Shown here piece after piece: positions 32,880 to 43,328 of a stretch of 64,000 nucleotides of DNA. How positions within the stretch are numbered: position 1 is the stretch's first letter; each line of letters begins with the position of its first letter. The translations under genes and the position numbers were made by a program. The stretch is from Heloderma charlesbogerti. Taxonomy: Eukaryota; Chordata; Lepidosauria; Squamata; Helodermatidae. The DNA is taken from NCBI GenBank assembly GCA_026122225.1, contig JANEZZ010001491.1, positions 620,001-684,000 on the forward strand, in the 5' to 3' direction. The notes below the pieces were generated by a model. That model was not told where the DNA came from. It did not search any database and saw nothing but the letters and a program-made list of their open reading frames with translations.

Positions 32880-33369
32880 GGGGCGAGGTAGCTTACCAGT
32901 TGTAACCAGAGCATGACAGATGTGATCAATCTATAAGAAAGGGTCAAACCTTTCTTTCCTTTCCAAGGCTGTGTTTCCACCAGTGATTACTCCAACCTGC
33001 CTGGGCCGTGGGGTCTCTGTGGTTCCATGATGTCGAGGCCGTTCAGCCCCAGTGTCACATTTTATCACTGAAAAACTGCTTCTTCTGAGACTGCTTATAG
33101 TCCAAATTTTCCCAGTTACAGCGGCTCCATTACTGACCTGTTTCCACAATCGCGCTGGGTTTGCTGTCTTAGCCCTGCCCATGGGGCATGTAGCCCGGCC
33201 TTTGTGGGTGTGTTGCTCTGACCTCAGTGACCCAACCATTTCCCTCCCTGTTTAACGGAAGTTTCATTGCCATTTTGGAGCAGGATGCCGAGGGACCAAC
33301 TTTTAAAACATCATTGAAAATAAGCACTAGAACACAGCCCATGACCCCAGTCAAGGGGTGTTTTCTCCC
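32880..33369. other. Non-coding stretch, no gene seen
   Basis: Unique sequence; no recognised element. Confidence 0.4.
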
Positions 33370-34735
33370 ATTGTCCTGAATGAGGCTTGCCCTCTCAATG
33401 ACCACAGAAATGACCGAGAAGCCCCTCCATTGAAATGGCACATATCAAAGCCCTCAGTTCTTGAAATGCGAGGCTTCGGTCCATTGCCTTAGGACATAAC
33501 TCCTTCCAAATAGAGATCCTGTGCGTTAAACTGGGGGCTGGTTTTGGTCTCTTTCCCACAACTAACTCCTTAGTGTCTCCTCAGAAGTAACTCCCATTGC
33601 TGTGGATGAGGCTGAGATTCCCCCTCAATAGAAATGGCACACATTAAAGCCCAATTGCTTAAATGCGTTTAAGTGACCAAGTGAGGCTCCAATAAATTGC
33701 CTTATGTATTGGCCCCAAGAGCATAACTAAGTCACCTGTAGTGTTAGAGGGGCCTAGAGATCCATAATGCCTTGCTTAAGTTCATTATGGGTGCAATTTC
33801 CTTGCTAGTGGGCCTCTGAGCATGTGAGATGAGTCAAAGGCCGATAGTAGCGGCCTCAAGCACATTCCATACTAACGAGCTAGAGGGTCTTATCAAGATG
33901 GGCCTGGGAAGTAAAGTGTGTTTGTCTTAAAGCTGCAGGTGGCTGTGCTAAGGCCAAGCACTGCTAGTGTATGCTGGGAATGAACGCTAGTTGGCGCTTG
34001 CTGGTGTAGTGCTGCCTCACTGCTAACATGTATGGTATAAAACCCATTTTACCCTATGGCTCCGGGTTCAGAGAAGCTGTCTGATTCAACCATTGGGTAT
34101 GCCTGTGTGCTGATTGCACTCAATAAAATATCTCCTTGTAAGTAAACCTGGATCTGATTTATCACTATCTTGGCACCTCTAAATTAAGAGTTTGAAGCCT
34201 ACTGCAGGGGCAATACACCTTAGGATGGAAGTACTTAGCAGCTTCCATATAACTATGCTGCAGGTTACAATGGGGGCTGGATTCTGTCTTTGTCTTTACT
34301 ACTCTCTTTCCCACAACAAACCCATTAGTGTCTCCTCAGAAGTAACTCCCATTGTGCTGAATGAGGCTTGCCTTTGAATGCCTACATCAAAACTTACAGA
34401 GATTCCCCCTCAATTCAGATGGCACACTTTAAAGCCCAAGTCCTTAAATGTGATTAAGTGAGATCTCGAGGCTTCGGTCCATTGCCTCAGGACGTAACTC
34501 CTTCACAGCTTCCAAACAGAAATCCTGTGAGTTAAAATGGGGGCTGGTTTTGCTGTCTTTCCCACAACAAACCCATTACTGTCTTACCAGAAGTAACTCC
34601 CATTGTGGTCAATGTGGTCCTCTGGGTTAAAATGGGGGCTAGTTTCTCTCTTTGTGTTCTCCCCTGCCTTTCCCAGCACAAACATATGTGAGTCTACTTG
34701 GAAGTAACTCCCACAGTCTGTGCTCAGTGAGGCTT
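33370..34735. repeat. Diverged tandem array, unit about 245 bp
   Basis: Four partial or whole units share a common order: AATGAGGCTTGC, CCCCTCAAT...AAATGGCACAC, CGAGGCTTCGGTCCATTGCC, GGGGGCTGGTTTTG, TCTTTCCCACAACAAACCC, then AGAAGTAACTCCCATTG. The last phrase recurs near 33585, 34335, 34595 and (diverged) 34700. The array is interrupted by the LTR-like block 33737-34173. No coding capacity. Confidence 0.7.
33737..34173 (+). mobile_element. LTR-like insertion (possible endogenous retrovirus solo LTR)
   Basis: Starts TGTAGTGTTAG. It contains a TATAAAA box at 34036-34042 and an AATAAA signal at 34122-34127 about 85 bases downstream, the spacing of U3-R-U5 in a retroviral LTR. CACC flanks both sides (33733-33736 and 34174-34177) as a possible 4-bp duplication, but the right terminus reads TTGG and not the usual CA. 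It interrupts the tandem array. No internal genes are present. Confidence 0.45.
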
Positions 34736-35511
34736 GCTCCTGAAATGCAGGTGCATCTGGACTTTCAGTGGAAAGGAGAAAGAGGGGGAGAAGGGGAAAG
34801 CCTTCTTTAAAATCCTGTACTCCTCCATTAGCTTCCCCTTCTGTTGACCTGGAAACACAGCTGAGGAGGCAGGAACACAGACGTTGTGTGAAGGAGAGGG
34901 GGAGATGATCCTGGAGGGAGCAGTCAGGCAGAGATGAAAAGATGCACACATAAGCACCATTTTTAGGGGCAAGAAATAAAGTTTAAAGGGGTCCAGACTC
35001 AGCACTTTGATTTTTCGCCATTTCATTAATGCACAATTGTGCTTTAAATCCCTGTTTCAGGGGCAGCAAGGAAGGTTTAAAGGGGGGAGATGCTCCAGAC
35101 ACAGTGCTTTGATTTTTCACTCCTTCTTTAAAGCAAAACAAAAGGGCTGGGAAGGCAAGGAGGAGACTGGCCAGAGCGGGAAACTTCAGCAGGGCAGAGG
35201 GAATAAGGGAGGGGGGAATCGGAAACAGGAGGAGGCAGGAAAATAGATGGGGTAAGCAGACCCAGCCCACTCCAAAAAGGCTTCACCCAGCCATCAAGAT
35301 TAGGCCTTCAATGTGAAATCATGTGATTAGGCCTCCATGGAAACAGCGCAGCCCGCCAGGGTACAACGATGATAGACCAGGTCCTTTTGGGACATGGAAA
35401 CGCACGAGAGAAAATGCGCTTGGAGAAACAGTGCAACAAAGTTGGTCAAGAAGTGAAGGTGATAGTGTGGAAACACACCCCAAGAGAAAAAAGTGGCAAA
35501 ATAGAGTGGAG
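34736..35511. other. Non-coding stretch with a diverged direct repeat
   Basis: GTTTAAAGGGG, TCCAGAC and CACTTTGATTTTTC at about 34980-35016 recur in order at about 35077-35120, a diverged duplication about 100 bp apart. The overlapping frames have no recognisable product. Confidence 0.45.
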
Positions 35512-35672
35512 AGACTGTAGTTTGGTGGTAGAGTGTATGCTTTGCGTTCACAAGACCCCCGACTCAGTCCCCGGCAACTCTGGCTAAAAGGAGCAAGGGA
35601 TGGCAAAGTCCTCTGCCCAAGACCACTGAATAGCTGCTGACAATTGGGGTAGACCAGAGTAGACAGGATACA
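35512..35672 (+). mobile_element. tRNA-derived SINE
   Basis: The head GTAGTTTGGTGGTAGAGTGT contains an A-box-like sequence and is followed by TGCTTTGCGTTCACAAGA and a B-box-like GACTCAGTCCCC. The body has GAATAGCTGCTGACAATTGG and TAGACCAGAGTAGACAGGAT. The order matches a SINE common in squamates whose head derives from an elongator tRNA. It is diverged and unlikely to be active. Confidence 0.7.
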
Positions 35673-35865
35673 TGTTTGTGGGACCTACTTTGTTTTTTAC
35701 TTGAACCTGAAGATCTATTAACTGGAACCGGGTGCAGAAAGATCCACCAACCAGAGCCTGAAACAAAAGATACACCTAGAATGGAAGTATTCTGAGCCCA
35801 CATATTTGTTTTGAGTGCCAGAACTGAATAGAATTCACAGTCCTTCCACACAAAAACCCACTCCT

Positions 35866-36745
35866 GGTTTATATTTATTTATTTTATTTAAAATATTTCT
35901 TGGCAGCCTTTCAGGGCAGAAGCCCTCCCAAGGCAGCTTACAGCATAAAAACAGTTAAAATATTAAAAGTGATGAAAACATAAATGCAATAAAAACAACA
36001 ATAAAAGCCAAAAATAAAACCAGCAACAATGTTAACAGCAGTAATGGCAACAATAGCAGTCATACCACAAGAAGGCCAAGGTAAAATAATATGTTTTCAA
36101 GGCCTTCTTAAAAGTCAGCAATGACATAGCATGGCAGACCTCCAATGGCAGCTTGTTCCAAAGGTGTGGGGCCACTGCAGAGAAGGCCCTCTCACATGTG
36201 GTCACCCACCTGACTGCTTTCACAGGTGGGCAAATGAAAAGGGCCTCTCTTTCTGATCTTAAAGTGCGGGCAGGCTGATATGGGTGAAGGCGGTCCTTCA
36301 AATAACTTGGTCCCAAACCGTTTAAGGCTTTAAAGGTCAAAACCAGCACTTTGAATTGGGCTCGGAAATGCACTACAGCTGGTGCAGTATAGGCGTTATA
36401 TGATCAAATCAAATCGCCCCCAACAATACTCGGGCAGCTGCATTCTGCATAAGCTGGAGTTTCTGAACTGTCTTCAAAGGCAGCCCCATGTACAGCGCAT
36501 TACAGTAGTCCAGCCTGGACGTGACTAATGCGTGGATAACTGAGGCAAGGTCCGTCCTCTCCAGTCAGGGCCACAGTTGGCGTACCAGCCTAAGCTGGTA
36601 AAAAGCACTCCTGGACACCGCAACCACCTGGGCTTCTCCAGGTAGCTCAGAGTCCAGGAGGACTCCCAGACTGCGCACTTGGTCGTTCAGGGGGAGCGCA
36701 ACCCCATCTAAGGCCAGTTGTGAACCTCCATCTGAAGTAGTTGGT
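35866..36745 (-). mobile_element. L2 LINE, 3' 0.9 kb
   Basis: Reverse oriented. Its 3' tail lies at 35866-35900 (TTTATTTATTTTATTTA). Coding blocks read on the minus strand include [36 protein letters not shown] and [18 protein letters not shown] (36410-36740). The C-terminal domain at 36032-36373 follows. Confidence 0.88.
36032..36373 (-). pseudogene. L2 ORF C-terminal fragment
   Basis: A 113-codon open segment with LVLTFKALNGLGPSYLKD, LHPYQPARTLRSER and AFSAVAPHLWNKLPLEV, the standard C-terminal region of L2-clade polyproteins. The frame is lost upstream (higher coordinates), where stops separate it from the RT blocks. The first Met is internal to the ancestral protein. Confidence 0.85.
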
Positions 36746-37376
36746 TACCCCAAGCTTTCTGCATCTCAGCAGTTTGATTGGGGTGGGGGCCATTTTGTTG
36801 CTGCCATTGGGTGGTATCCCGTGTTGGGACAGTGTCCCACTGTGTCATTCTGAGAGCGCAAATGCTGTTGATTCCGAACTATGCACAGGAGGAGAATCCA
36901 AGTAATGTTACATTTGTGCAAGCACGGTTGTGCAAGCAGTTGTGCAAGCACTTGCGCAGTGGAAAGATTTGCCAGAGCTCCACTAGCGCTATTTGAGTTT
37001 GTGGAATGACACCTTAATCTAACTTCAGTCCCATTCATTTTAATGGTATTCTCTACATAGGGCTAATACTGGCTACCACTTGTTGTTAGACAATTGGGTG
37101 TGAGAAATACTTGCTGATTTACTGCAGATCTGACAGATATCTTCTTGACAGCATCATAGCAAGGGGGCTGAGCTTGTTCCCTTTCCTCTTCAGCCCCAGA
37201 AGCCTCCACTGGGGCTTGTGCCTGGCTGAAGAAGGAGGGCCTTAAGTGGAGGGGAACTGGCCTCAGAAGATGGATGGCTGAGGGCTCACATCTCTTCTGC
37301 ACTACCAGCACCCACAGCACCAAGTGGTCAAATAAGAGGTCATTTCAACTTCAAGATTGTCTTGCGTGCCTAGAGG
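36746..37376. other. Non-coding stretch with a micro-repeat
   Basis: TTGTGCAAGCA-like units occur three times at about 36912-36955. The rest is unique and without recognised coding sequence. Confidence 0.45.
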
Positions 37377-37384
37377 GCATCTCC

Positions 37385-37594
37385 CAGTGGAGGCTGGTGG
37401 CTCCTATGTCAGTGGGGCAGTGAATCCACTCTGGGTTTCAATCAAAACCAGTCAGAACTCTAAAGGAGCTATCCAAGGTGCTGAACCTTATCCCCAAAAT
37501 GAGTTCAGCACCTTGGATAGCTCCTTTAGAGTTCTGACTGAAACCCAGAACAGATTCACTACCCTACTGACATAGGAGCCAAGAGCCTCCATTG
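37385..37594. mobile_element. Palindromic hAT-like element (GGCTGGTGGCTCC family), copy 2
   Basis: Left CAGTGGAGGCTGGTGGCTCC, right GGAGCCAAGAGCCTCCATTG. The interior is a long mirror: CTAAAGGAGCTATCCAAGG facing CCTTGGATAGCTCCTTTAG. The flanks GCATCTCC (37377-37384) and GCATCTAC (37595-37602) match at 7 of 8 positions. Confidence 0.88.
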
Positions 37595-37654
37595 GCATCT
37601 ACTATCACACAGAGCACCTATGTTATTCTGAAGATGTATGGATCAGCCCTGAGG

Positions 37655-38187
37655 TGAATCATTAATGGGGACAAATCTGGATAAAATAGTGAAGAGCAGA
37701 GACATCACGCTGACAACAAAGGTCCGCATAGTTAAAGCAATGGTATTCCCCGTAGTAACCTATCGCTGCGAGAGCTGGACCATAAGGAAGGCTGAGCGAA
37801 GGAAGATAGATGCTTTTGAACTGTGGTGCTGGAGGAACATTCTGAGAGTGCCTTGGACTGCAAGAAGATCAAACCAGTCCATACTCCAGGAAATCAAGCC
37901 AGGCTGCTCACCACTTGAGGGAATGATATTAAAGGCAAAACTGCAGTACTCTGGCCACATCATGAGAAGACAGGATACCCTGGAGAAGATGCTGATGCTA
38001 GGGAAAGTGGAAGGCAAAAGGAAGAGGGGCCGACCAAGGGCAAGGTGGATGGATGATATTCTGGAGGTGACGGACTCGACCTTGGGGGAGCTGGGGGTAG
38101 CGATGGCCGACAGGAGGCTCTGGCGTGGGCTGGTCCATGAAGTCACGAAGAGTCGGAAGCAACTGACCGAATAAACAACAACAAAAT
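37655..38187 (+). mobile_element. RTE/BovB-related LINE, second subfamily, 3' end
   Basis: 5'-truncated. It carries the C-terminal coding region and ends in an ACAACAACAAA tail like BovB. It differs from the BovB at 10521 throughout, so it represents a separate subfamily, shared with 50523-50890. Confidence 0.88.
37665..38174 (+). pseudogene. RTE ORF C-terminal fragment
   Basis: A 169-codon open segment: DITLTTKVRIVKAMVFPVV, CESWTIRKAERRKIDAFELW, a GHIMRRQDTLEK block, KRKRGRPRARWMDDI, and the end VTKSRKQLTE. It aligns in order with residues from about 85 onward of the BovB 3' segment at 12845-13726, but diverges clearly after the KRKRGRP block. The segment lacks endonuclease and RT catalytic parts and cannot act alone. 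Confidence 0.85.
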
Positions 38188-38776
38188 ACAGTGTTAGTCC
38201 TACTTAGAGTAGACACATTGAAATGGATGGGACTTAAGTTAAACTAACATTGGATATGATGCATGGACACCTTTAAGAGCAAAGGGCGTAGCGCTGCTGC
38301 TTATCTAGCTGAATGTCTAAGATAATGAATTCAAAGTCTGAATGAGCCATTCTGAATTTTACTCTTTTCAGAGCTTAATAATACCTGTGTGCAGCAATCT
38401 GATGAGACTTTAGGCAATTTCAGGACAGTTACTGTCAAAAGCAATCTGTTTACTTTGCATATTTCCATATGTTTATATATATACCTACATACATATATGG
38501 CAAGATTGCATAGATTCTGTCTTTTGCAATTGGAATGAAAATGTATCAGTTCATGTTATTTGTAGTCCAGGGATGACACAGGCCCAGCATTCAAAATTTG
38601 GGAAAATTTAAATAGGTGTGATCATATCCTGGACTAGTAATAATCAATCCAACAATAGTACTAAAAGGAAGATCAAGGCAAGATCTTCAGTGTTAAGGTC
38701 CACTGGCCAAAATGCCATCAAAAACTGCTGAATCAGAGTAGTGGTCCTGGGGAAATGAGATGGAACAAAAACAACT
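38188..38776. other. Non-coding stretch, no gene seen
   Basis: Unique AT-rich sequence. A short fragment near 38195-38240 (TACTTAGAGTAGACACATTG) resembles the 90-bp MITE family. Confidence 0.4.
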
Positions 38777-38779
38777 TTA

Positions 38780-38907
38780 GGGTGCAATCCTATGCATGTT
38801 TAGACCAAAAAAAGCCCTTCAACTCCCAGCATTCCCCACCCATGCTGGCTGGGGAATGCTGGGAGTTGTAGGATTTTTTTGGTTTAAACATGCATAGGAT
38901 TGCATCC
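38780..38907. mobile_element. Harbinger-like hairpin MITE (128 bp)
   Basis: A near-perfect hairpin. GTGCAATCCTATGCATGTTT and CAACTCCCAGCATTCCCCA on the left face GGGGAATGCTGGGAGTTG and AAACATGCATAGGATTGCAT on the right, with a loop of about ten bases. It is flanked by TTA on both sides (38777-38779 and 38908-38910). Confidence 0.88.
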
Positions 38908-38910
38908 TTA

Positions 38911-39364
38911 GACATGTAGAACTGCTGGACCATAAACCAGCTTACTTTGGGGTACTGGCAGATGCTACCTTAGGTCTGGAAGTGATCAGACCACCTATTA
39001 GCACTGCATGAGCCTTTGAGAAAGAGACATAGCTACCTCAAAGCTTTCTTCACATATTGTACATGGCTTCAGAATCAAACCCAATATTTTATTGCAACTG
39101 TTTTTTTCAGCTTCTTTCAGCTTCTTTAAAAAAATTGTATGTTAAAGATTTTATATCATGTATTTTGTATTGTAATTTCTGTGACCGCCCAGACAGCTTT
39201 GACTATTGGGTCATACAGAAATGAATGAATGAATGAATGAATGATCAGAACTAAATCTTACTATACTCCTGTTTTTCTAATACTATATGTAGGGGGAATG
39301 TATATAGCATTTTGGTGACTGTGGCTTTAATCTATTCCCCACCAAAGTCAAGGACAAAACTTTG
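38911..39364. other. Non-coding stretch with an L2-like tail
   Basis: 39180-39243 is an L2-like tail (CCGCCCAGACAGCTTTGAC, then AATGAATG repeats). The rest is unique. Confidence 0.45.
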
Positions 39365-39372
39365 TTTTAGTA

Positions 39373-39878
39373 CAGGAATAGTTCTCCAGCTATTTCGGCC
39401 CACAGTTCCCATGATCCTTTACCAACGGCTATGCTGGCTAGGGCTGATGAGAGTTGTAGGCAGGGATGTGCGAATCAGCAGAACTCAGTGTTCTCTAAAT
39501 TCCATCTCTAAGCTCATTCCAACACGAGTTCATATCAGATTAAGAGTTTTGGTTTTTTTCTTTTTGCATGAAAATCTCTGCATATTTTCATGTGTAATTT
39601 ACCAAATGTTAGTCATGTGCATTTTCGAAATGTCCACATTCTTCTCCCACTGATTATCTGTGTGCATTTTTCAAAAGTACGCATGCTGTCAAACGCGGTT
39701 TTTTTGGTCTGCGAATCACATTGCAAGCTTGGAAATGTACGGACTTCAACTGCAGGTTGCGTCCAAGTCCATGTTCAGTCCCAAGGTTCAAACTCAGTAA
39801 ATCCTGATAAGAAATGAACTGGAACAAATTTCCCATACATTCCAAAACCTCTGGTGGGCCACAAACTGCCCAGCCCTG
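39373..39878. mobile_element. Palindromic hAT with a second hAT nested in it
   Basis: The outer element begins CAGGAATAGTTCTCC and ends AACTGCCCAGCCCTG. Its flanks TTTTAGTA (39365-39372) and TTTCAGTG (39879-39886) agree at 6 of 8 positions. Its right arm is interrupted at about 39461-39841 by a sequence starting CAGGGATGTGCGAATC and ending CCCATACATTC. Removing that sequence rejoins GTTGTAGG to CAAAACCTCTGG as in intact relatives. Confidence 0.7.
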
Positions 39879-40100
39879 TTTCAGTGGATATCCATTTTGT
39901 CCTCTGCAACGATAGGAGATGGTCACAGGTAGAGCAGTCCTGTAGCTCCACTATGTGTTGACATAACTGAGTCCGGGTATTCAGCTCCAGCATGGTGGTA
40001 TAGGTGGAGTATGAGGAGGTGGGGGTGCAGGAGGGGTTTATGTTCATCAGGTTCACTGTGCTTTGTCTTAACCATCTCTGTTGCCAGCATAGTGTTATGC

Positions 40101-40222
40101 CAACCTTCCCCAACCTAGTGCCCTGCAGATGGGTTGGACTACAACTCCATTGGCTGTGCTGGCTGGGGTTGATGGGAGTTGTAGTCAGACACATCTGGAG
40201 GGCACTGGATTAGGGAAGGCTG
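40101..40222. mobile_element. Palindromic hAT-like MITE
   Basis: CAACCTTCCCCAACCTAGTG on the left faces GGATTAGGGAAGGCTG on the right; the centre has GGACTACAACTCC facing GGGAGTTGTAGTC. The flanks TGTTATGC and CATTATGC agree at 6 of 8 positions. Confidence 0.82.
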
Positions 40223-40230
40223 CATTATGC

Positions 40231-42192
40231 TGTCATGGGCACTTGGGTTAAGGGAGGGAAAGTGACCAGCTCTTCCCCAACCGTCATGTTGTGCATTGGG
40301 GTTGCACCAGCAACCTTACTTCAGAAACCTGGTGCTAGGCTACATTACTCCCTGATGGCAATGTATCTTCTACATCTGCTAGCCCGCGAGGACTTGAATG
40401 ATGTCCTGCCCTCCTCCAGTTTGTGGAAATGTGGCATAGGATTCCATCATATGGCCAAGTAGTACAAATAAAGATCACTGAAATGTCAACCTGTCTTTTC
40501 TACTCACATTCTGGAGAAGTGGCTACTGTTTGTATCCCCATTCCTTTCCACAAGAAAACCCCTCCCATCCTATGGGACACCTTGTCCAGTGTATAAGCTG
40601 TTGACCCATAATCCTCCTTGAGCCACTTCATATCTGTACCCTTCTTATAATCAGGTTTACAGAAACACACACACACACACCCTGCTTGGATGCTTTGGTC
40701 CACTTACATTTCTTGTTTGCACATTCCATTTGGTAATGTTGTTAATGTCTCACGTACAAGGAACTCATCATTTGTTCCACCACCTCCCCATTGATATCTG
40801 CTGGTGTCCATTTTACAAGCAGCTCCCCTTGCTCAGTGCCATGCTATTTATCTTCCAAATGTTAATTGCCACTCCATAGTTCTGGCTTGTGTTATTCACA
40901 GCAGTAAGCATGTTCTGGAGAGCCCTGCAAGATGAAACAGTGCATACAAAGTCATTAGCACCTGTTATACGATTTGATGCTACAAGCTAGGATACTCTAT
41001 TTGGTGCATCACATGCCTCTCCTTAAACCACATCAGCAGCCATCGGATTTCATTTGTTTCAGACAATTGCCGATAACCATGGCCATACATTTGTCAATAC
41101 TGGTTTTGAAAGTCAATACCAGTTCTGTGATTTTTGTCTGCTTGCTGTGTTTTAAAGGCAGTTAAACACTGGACTTAATTTGAGCCAAGCCTCACCAGGG
41201 TTTATATTAGAGATCTTCTATATTGTCCTTTGATTAAACAAAACAAGGTAGTTAACAAAAGGTTAAACACTGAAAAGCATCAGTTTCAGTGTTCAGCCAT
41301 GAATATTCGATGATGATAATGATGATAATGTGAGTTAGAGCATGTGCAGTTCCTCACTGAGTAACTATACAAATCACTCTGAGACTAAGCAGGAGACATC
41401 TGAAAGGATGTCTTGCAGGTACCTTTCATTTTAGAAGTTAAGTGTAAGGAGTCTTGAAGGCGTTAATAAAAGATATAGTACATAGCACCATTGTTATTCT
41501 TTGGTCTATCCTGGTAGGAAGAGAGCCAAAGAGGACTGAAAGACGTCTGCTTGGATTTCATCCAAAGGAGGTCTGAAGGAAGCCACACTGGCTACTACTA
41601 GAAACAAGCCCCTTTATTTAGAATAAGGTAGACTGCGGTTTCTGGGGGAAAGTAGAACTCGCAGGCCTCCATACACACCTTCTTCAGTTACTCCAGGTGG
41701 CTTTTCCCAACTCTCATGATAATCCTTCTCTGCCTTATTTTTATAGAAAACAAGAGGAGCATGTTCCCAAGTAGGACCCAGCTTCTTATGGGTGTTGGGA
41801 GCTTCTGGATGACCAACAGGGAAAGGAAGGAAAACTTTAAAAGGTAAGATTTACAATAAAAGCAAGGCACAAATAAAAGAATGAACAGCAAGAATTTTAA
41901 AAAGCATTCTAAACTAAAACCAATCTCATGAAAATCACTGAAATCTAGGAGCAGTAGCAAGCACGATACCGAGGCTGTTAACCTATGCACCTTTAGTAAG
42001 AAGAGAGTCCCACTGAATTCACTCGAGCTTTCCTCTTATGAGTAAATATGCATAGGACAAGACTTCATGAGTAAGGAATATAGCTGTAGAAAGTCTTTGT
42101 TGTTGTCTCTTCCTCTCAGATACTCAAGAATCCAAACATACAGGCAACTGGTGATCACGGAGACGCTAGGCCAGTTCATATGAGATCATGCA
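40231..42192. other. Non-coding stretch, no gene seen
   Basis: Mostly unique sequence. A CA run is at about 40664-40681 and a GATGAT repeat at about 41310-41330. No recognised coding region. Confidence 0.4.
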
Positions 42193-42200
42193 GATAAGCG

Positions 42201-42474
42201 CAGGGCCAGCCCAAAACATTTTGTTGCCTGAGGCAGAGCAGCGAACAATGCCTCTTCCCCCCACCAAGTCAAGGTGCATAGTACTCAAGGCTGGTCATGT
42301 TATTTTGGCATCTAGGCAGATTTTGGCATCCCACTAGCACCTCTCCCCCTGTCTGGGAGTAAAAGTACAATAGCAACAAATTAAATAAGTAACAATTTGC
42401 TGCCCTTTCATGTCACCCGAAATCTGCAACCTGGGACAGCCACCTCACTCTGCCTCATGGTAGGGCCGGCCCTG
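42201..42474. mobile_element. hAT-like element with CAGGGCCAGCCC ends
   Basis: Starts CAGGGCCAGCCCAAAACA and ends TAGGGCCGGCCCTG. The flanks GATAAGCG (42193-42200) and CATAAGTG (42475-42482) agree at 6 of 8 positions. No transposase coding. Confidence 0.82.
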
Positions 42475-42482
42475 CATAAGTG

Positions 42483-43168
42483 CAAGTGGAAAAGAGTTTA
42501 ATGTGAACCATGCTGTAAACTATCAACTATCTCTGCGGTTGCAGATGTACTTTTCTCACTACACACATGGATATTTCCAAGCTAAAAGTGAGAATTGAGG
42601 CACCAACACAAGAACTGAACATCTGGCAATGTCACCTCTGATAGCTTTTAAGTGCTATTAGAGCTGTTGAGCTAGCTCTTCAATTGCACATGGACTCGAT
42701 GCCATTTTTGCCTTCTTCACTCAGCACAGCATCTTTTCACCCACGCAGGCTTCTAGTAAAGAAGGTGGAGCATACACATACATTCATCTCCCTCCCTGTA
42801 TCAAGGCACTGTTTTTTCCTCATTCCAAGCAGGTCTAAGTTAGTATACTTTTTAAAATACCAAAGGGTGAGGCATTTCAGTTACTAACAATGCTGTGTGC
42901 TATGCACCACAAGGAGCACGTAGATGAACATAAATATTTCCGTAGGTGTAAGCTGCAGTTTGTGATCTTTATTGAGCCTCTGGGGGGAAATCCACTCTAA
43001 TATATGCAAAATAGCTACTTTTTATAAGGCTTCCATGCCGTTATGTTAAATAGAGCTTTCTCTCATCTAAGAAGACATGTATGTTTTTGACAGACATTTC
43101 ACATTCATCCCACAGATTTGCTGAAATGTGCATTATTATTAGATAAAATATTGAAATGGGATTTATGT
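42483..43168. other. Non-coding stretch, no gene seen
   Basis: Unique AT-rich sequence. Confidence 0.4.
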
Positions 43169-43328
43169 ACACCAGGTGCTGGGGAACATGGGTAGGAGGG
43201 TGCTGTTGCACTTGTGTACTACTTGTGGGTCCCTGGTCAACAGTTGGTTGGCCACTGTGTTAACAGAATGCTGGACTAGATGGACCCTTGGTCTGATCCA
43301 GCAGGGCTCTTCTTATGATCTTATGATT
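43169..43328 (+). mobile_element. CR1/L3-like LINE 3' end
   Basis: ACCAGGTGCTGGGGAACATG, GGCCACTGTGTTAACAGAAT and GACTAGATGGACCCTTGG end in CTTATGATCTTATGATT. It is the forward version of the blocks in the copies at 16678-16835 and 44475-44965, with the terminal repeat present. Confidence 0.85.

Noticed and set aside
34584..35270. Overlapping minus-strand frames that looked like a small secreted or membrane protein
   Set aside because: They lie in a region with a diverged direct repeat and are leucine/proline-rich by composition. There are no splice-consistent exons, and frames are open on both strands.
35512..35590. A tRNA gene
   Set aside because: The A- and B-box-like sequences are diverged, no cloverleaf 3' half is present, and the sequence continues into a SINE body.
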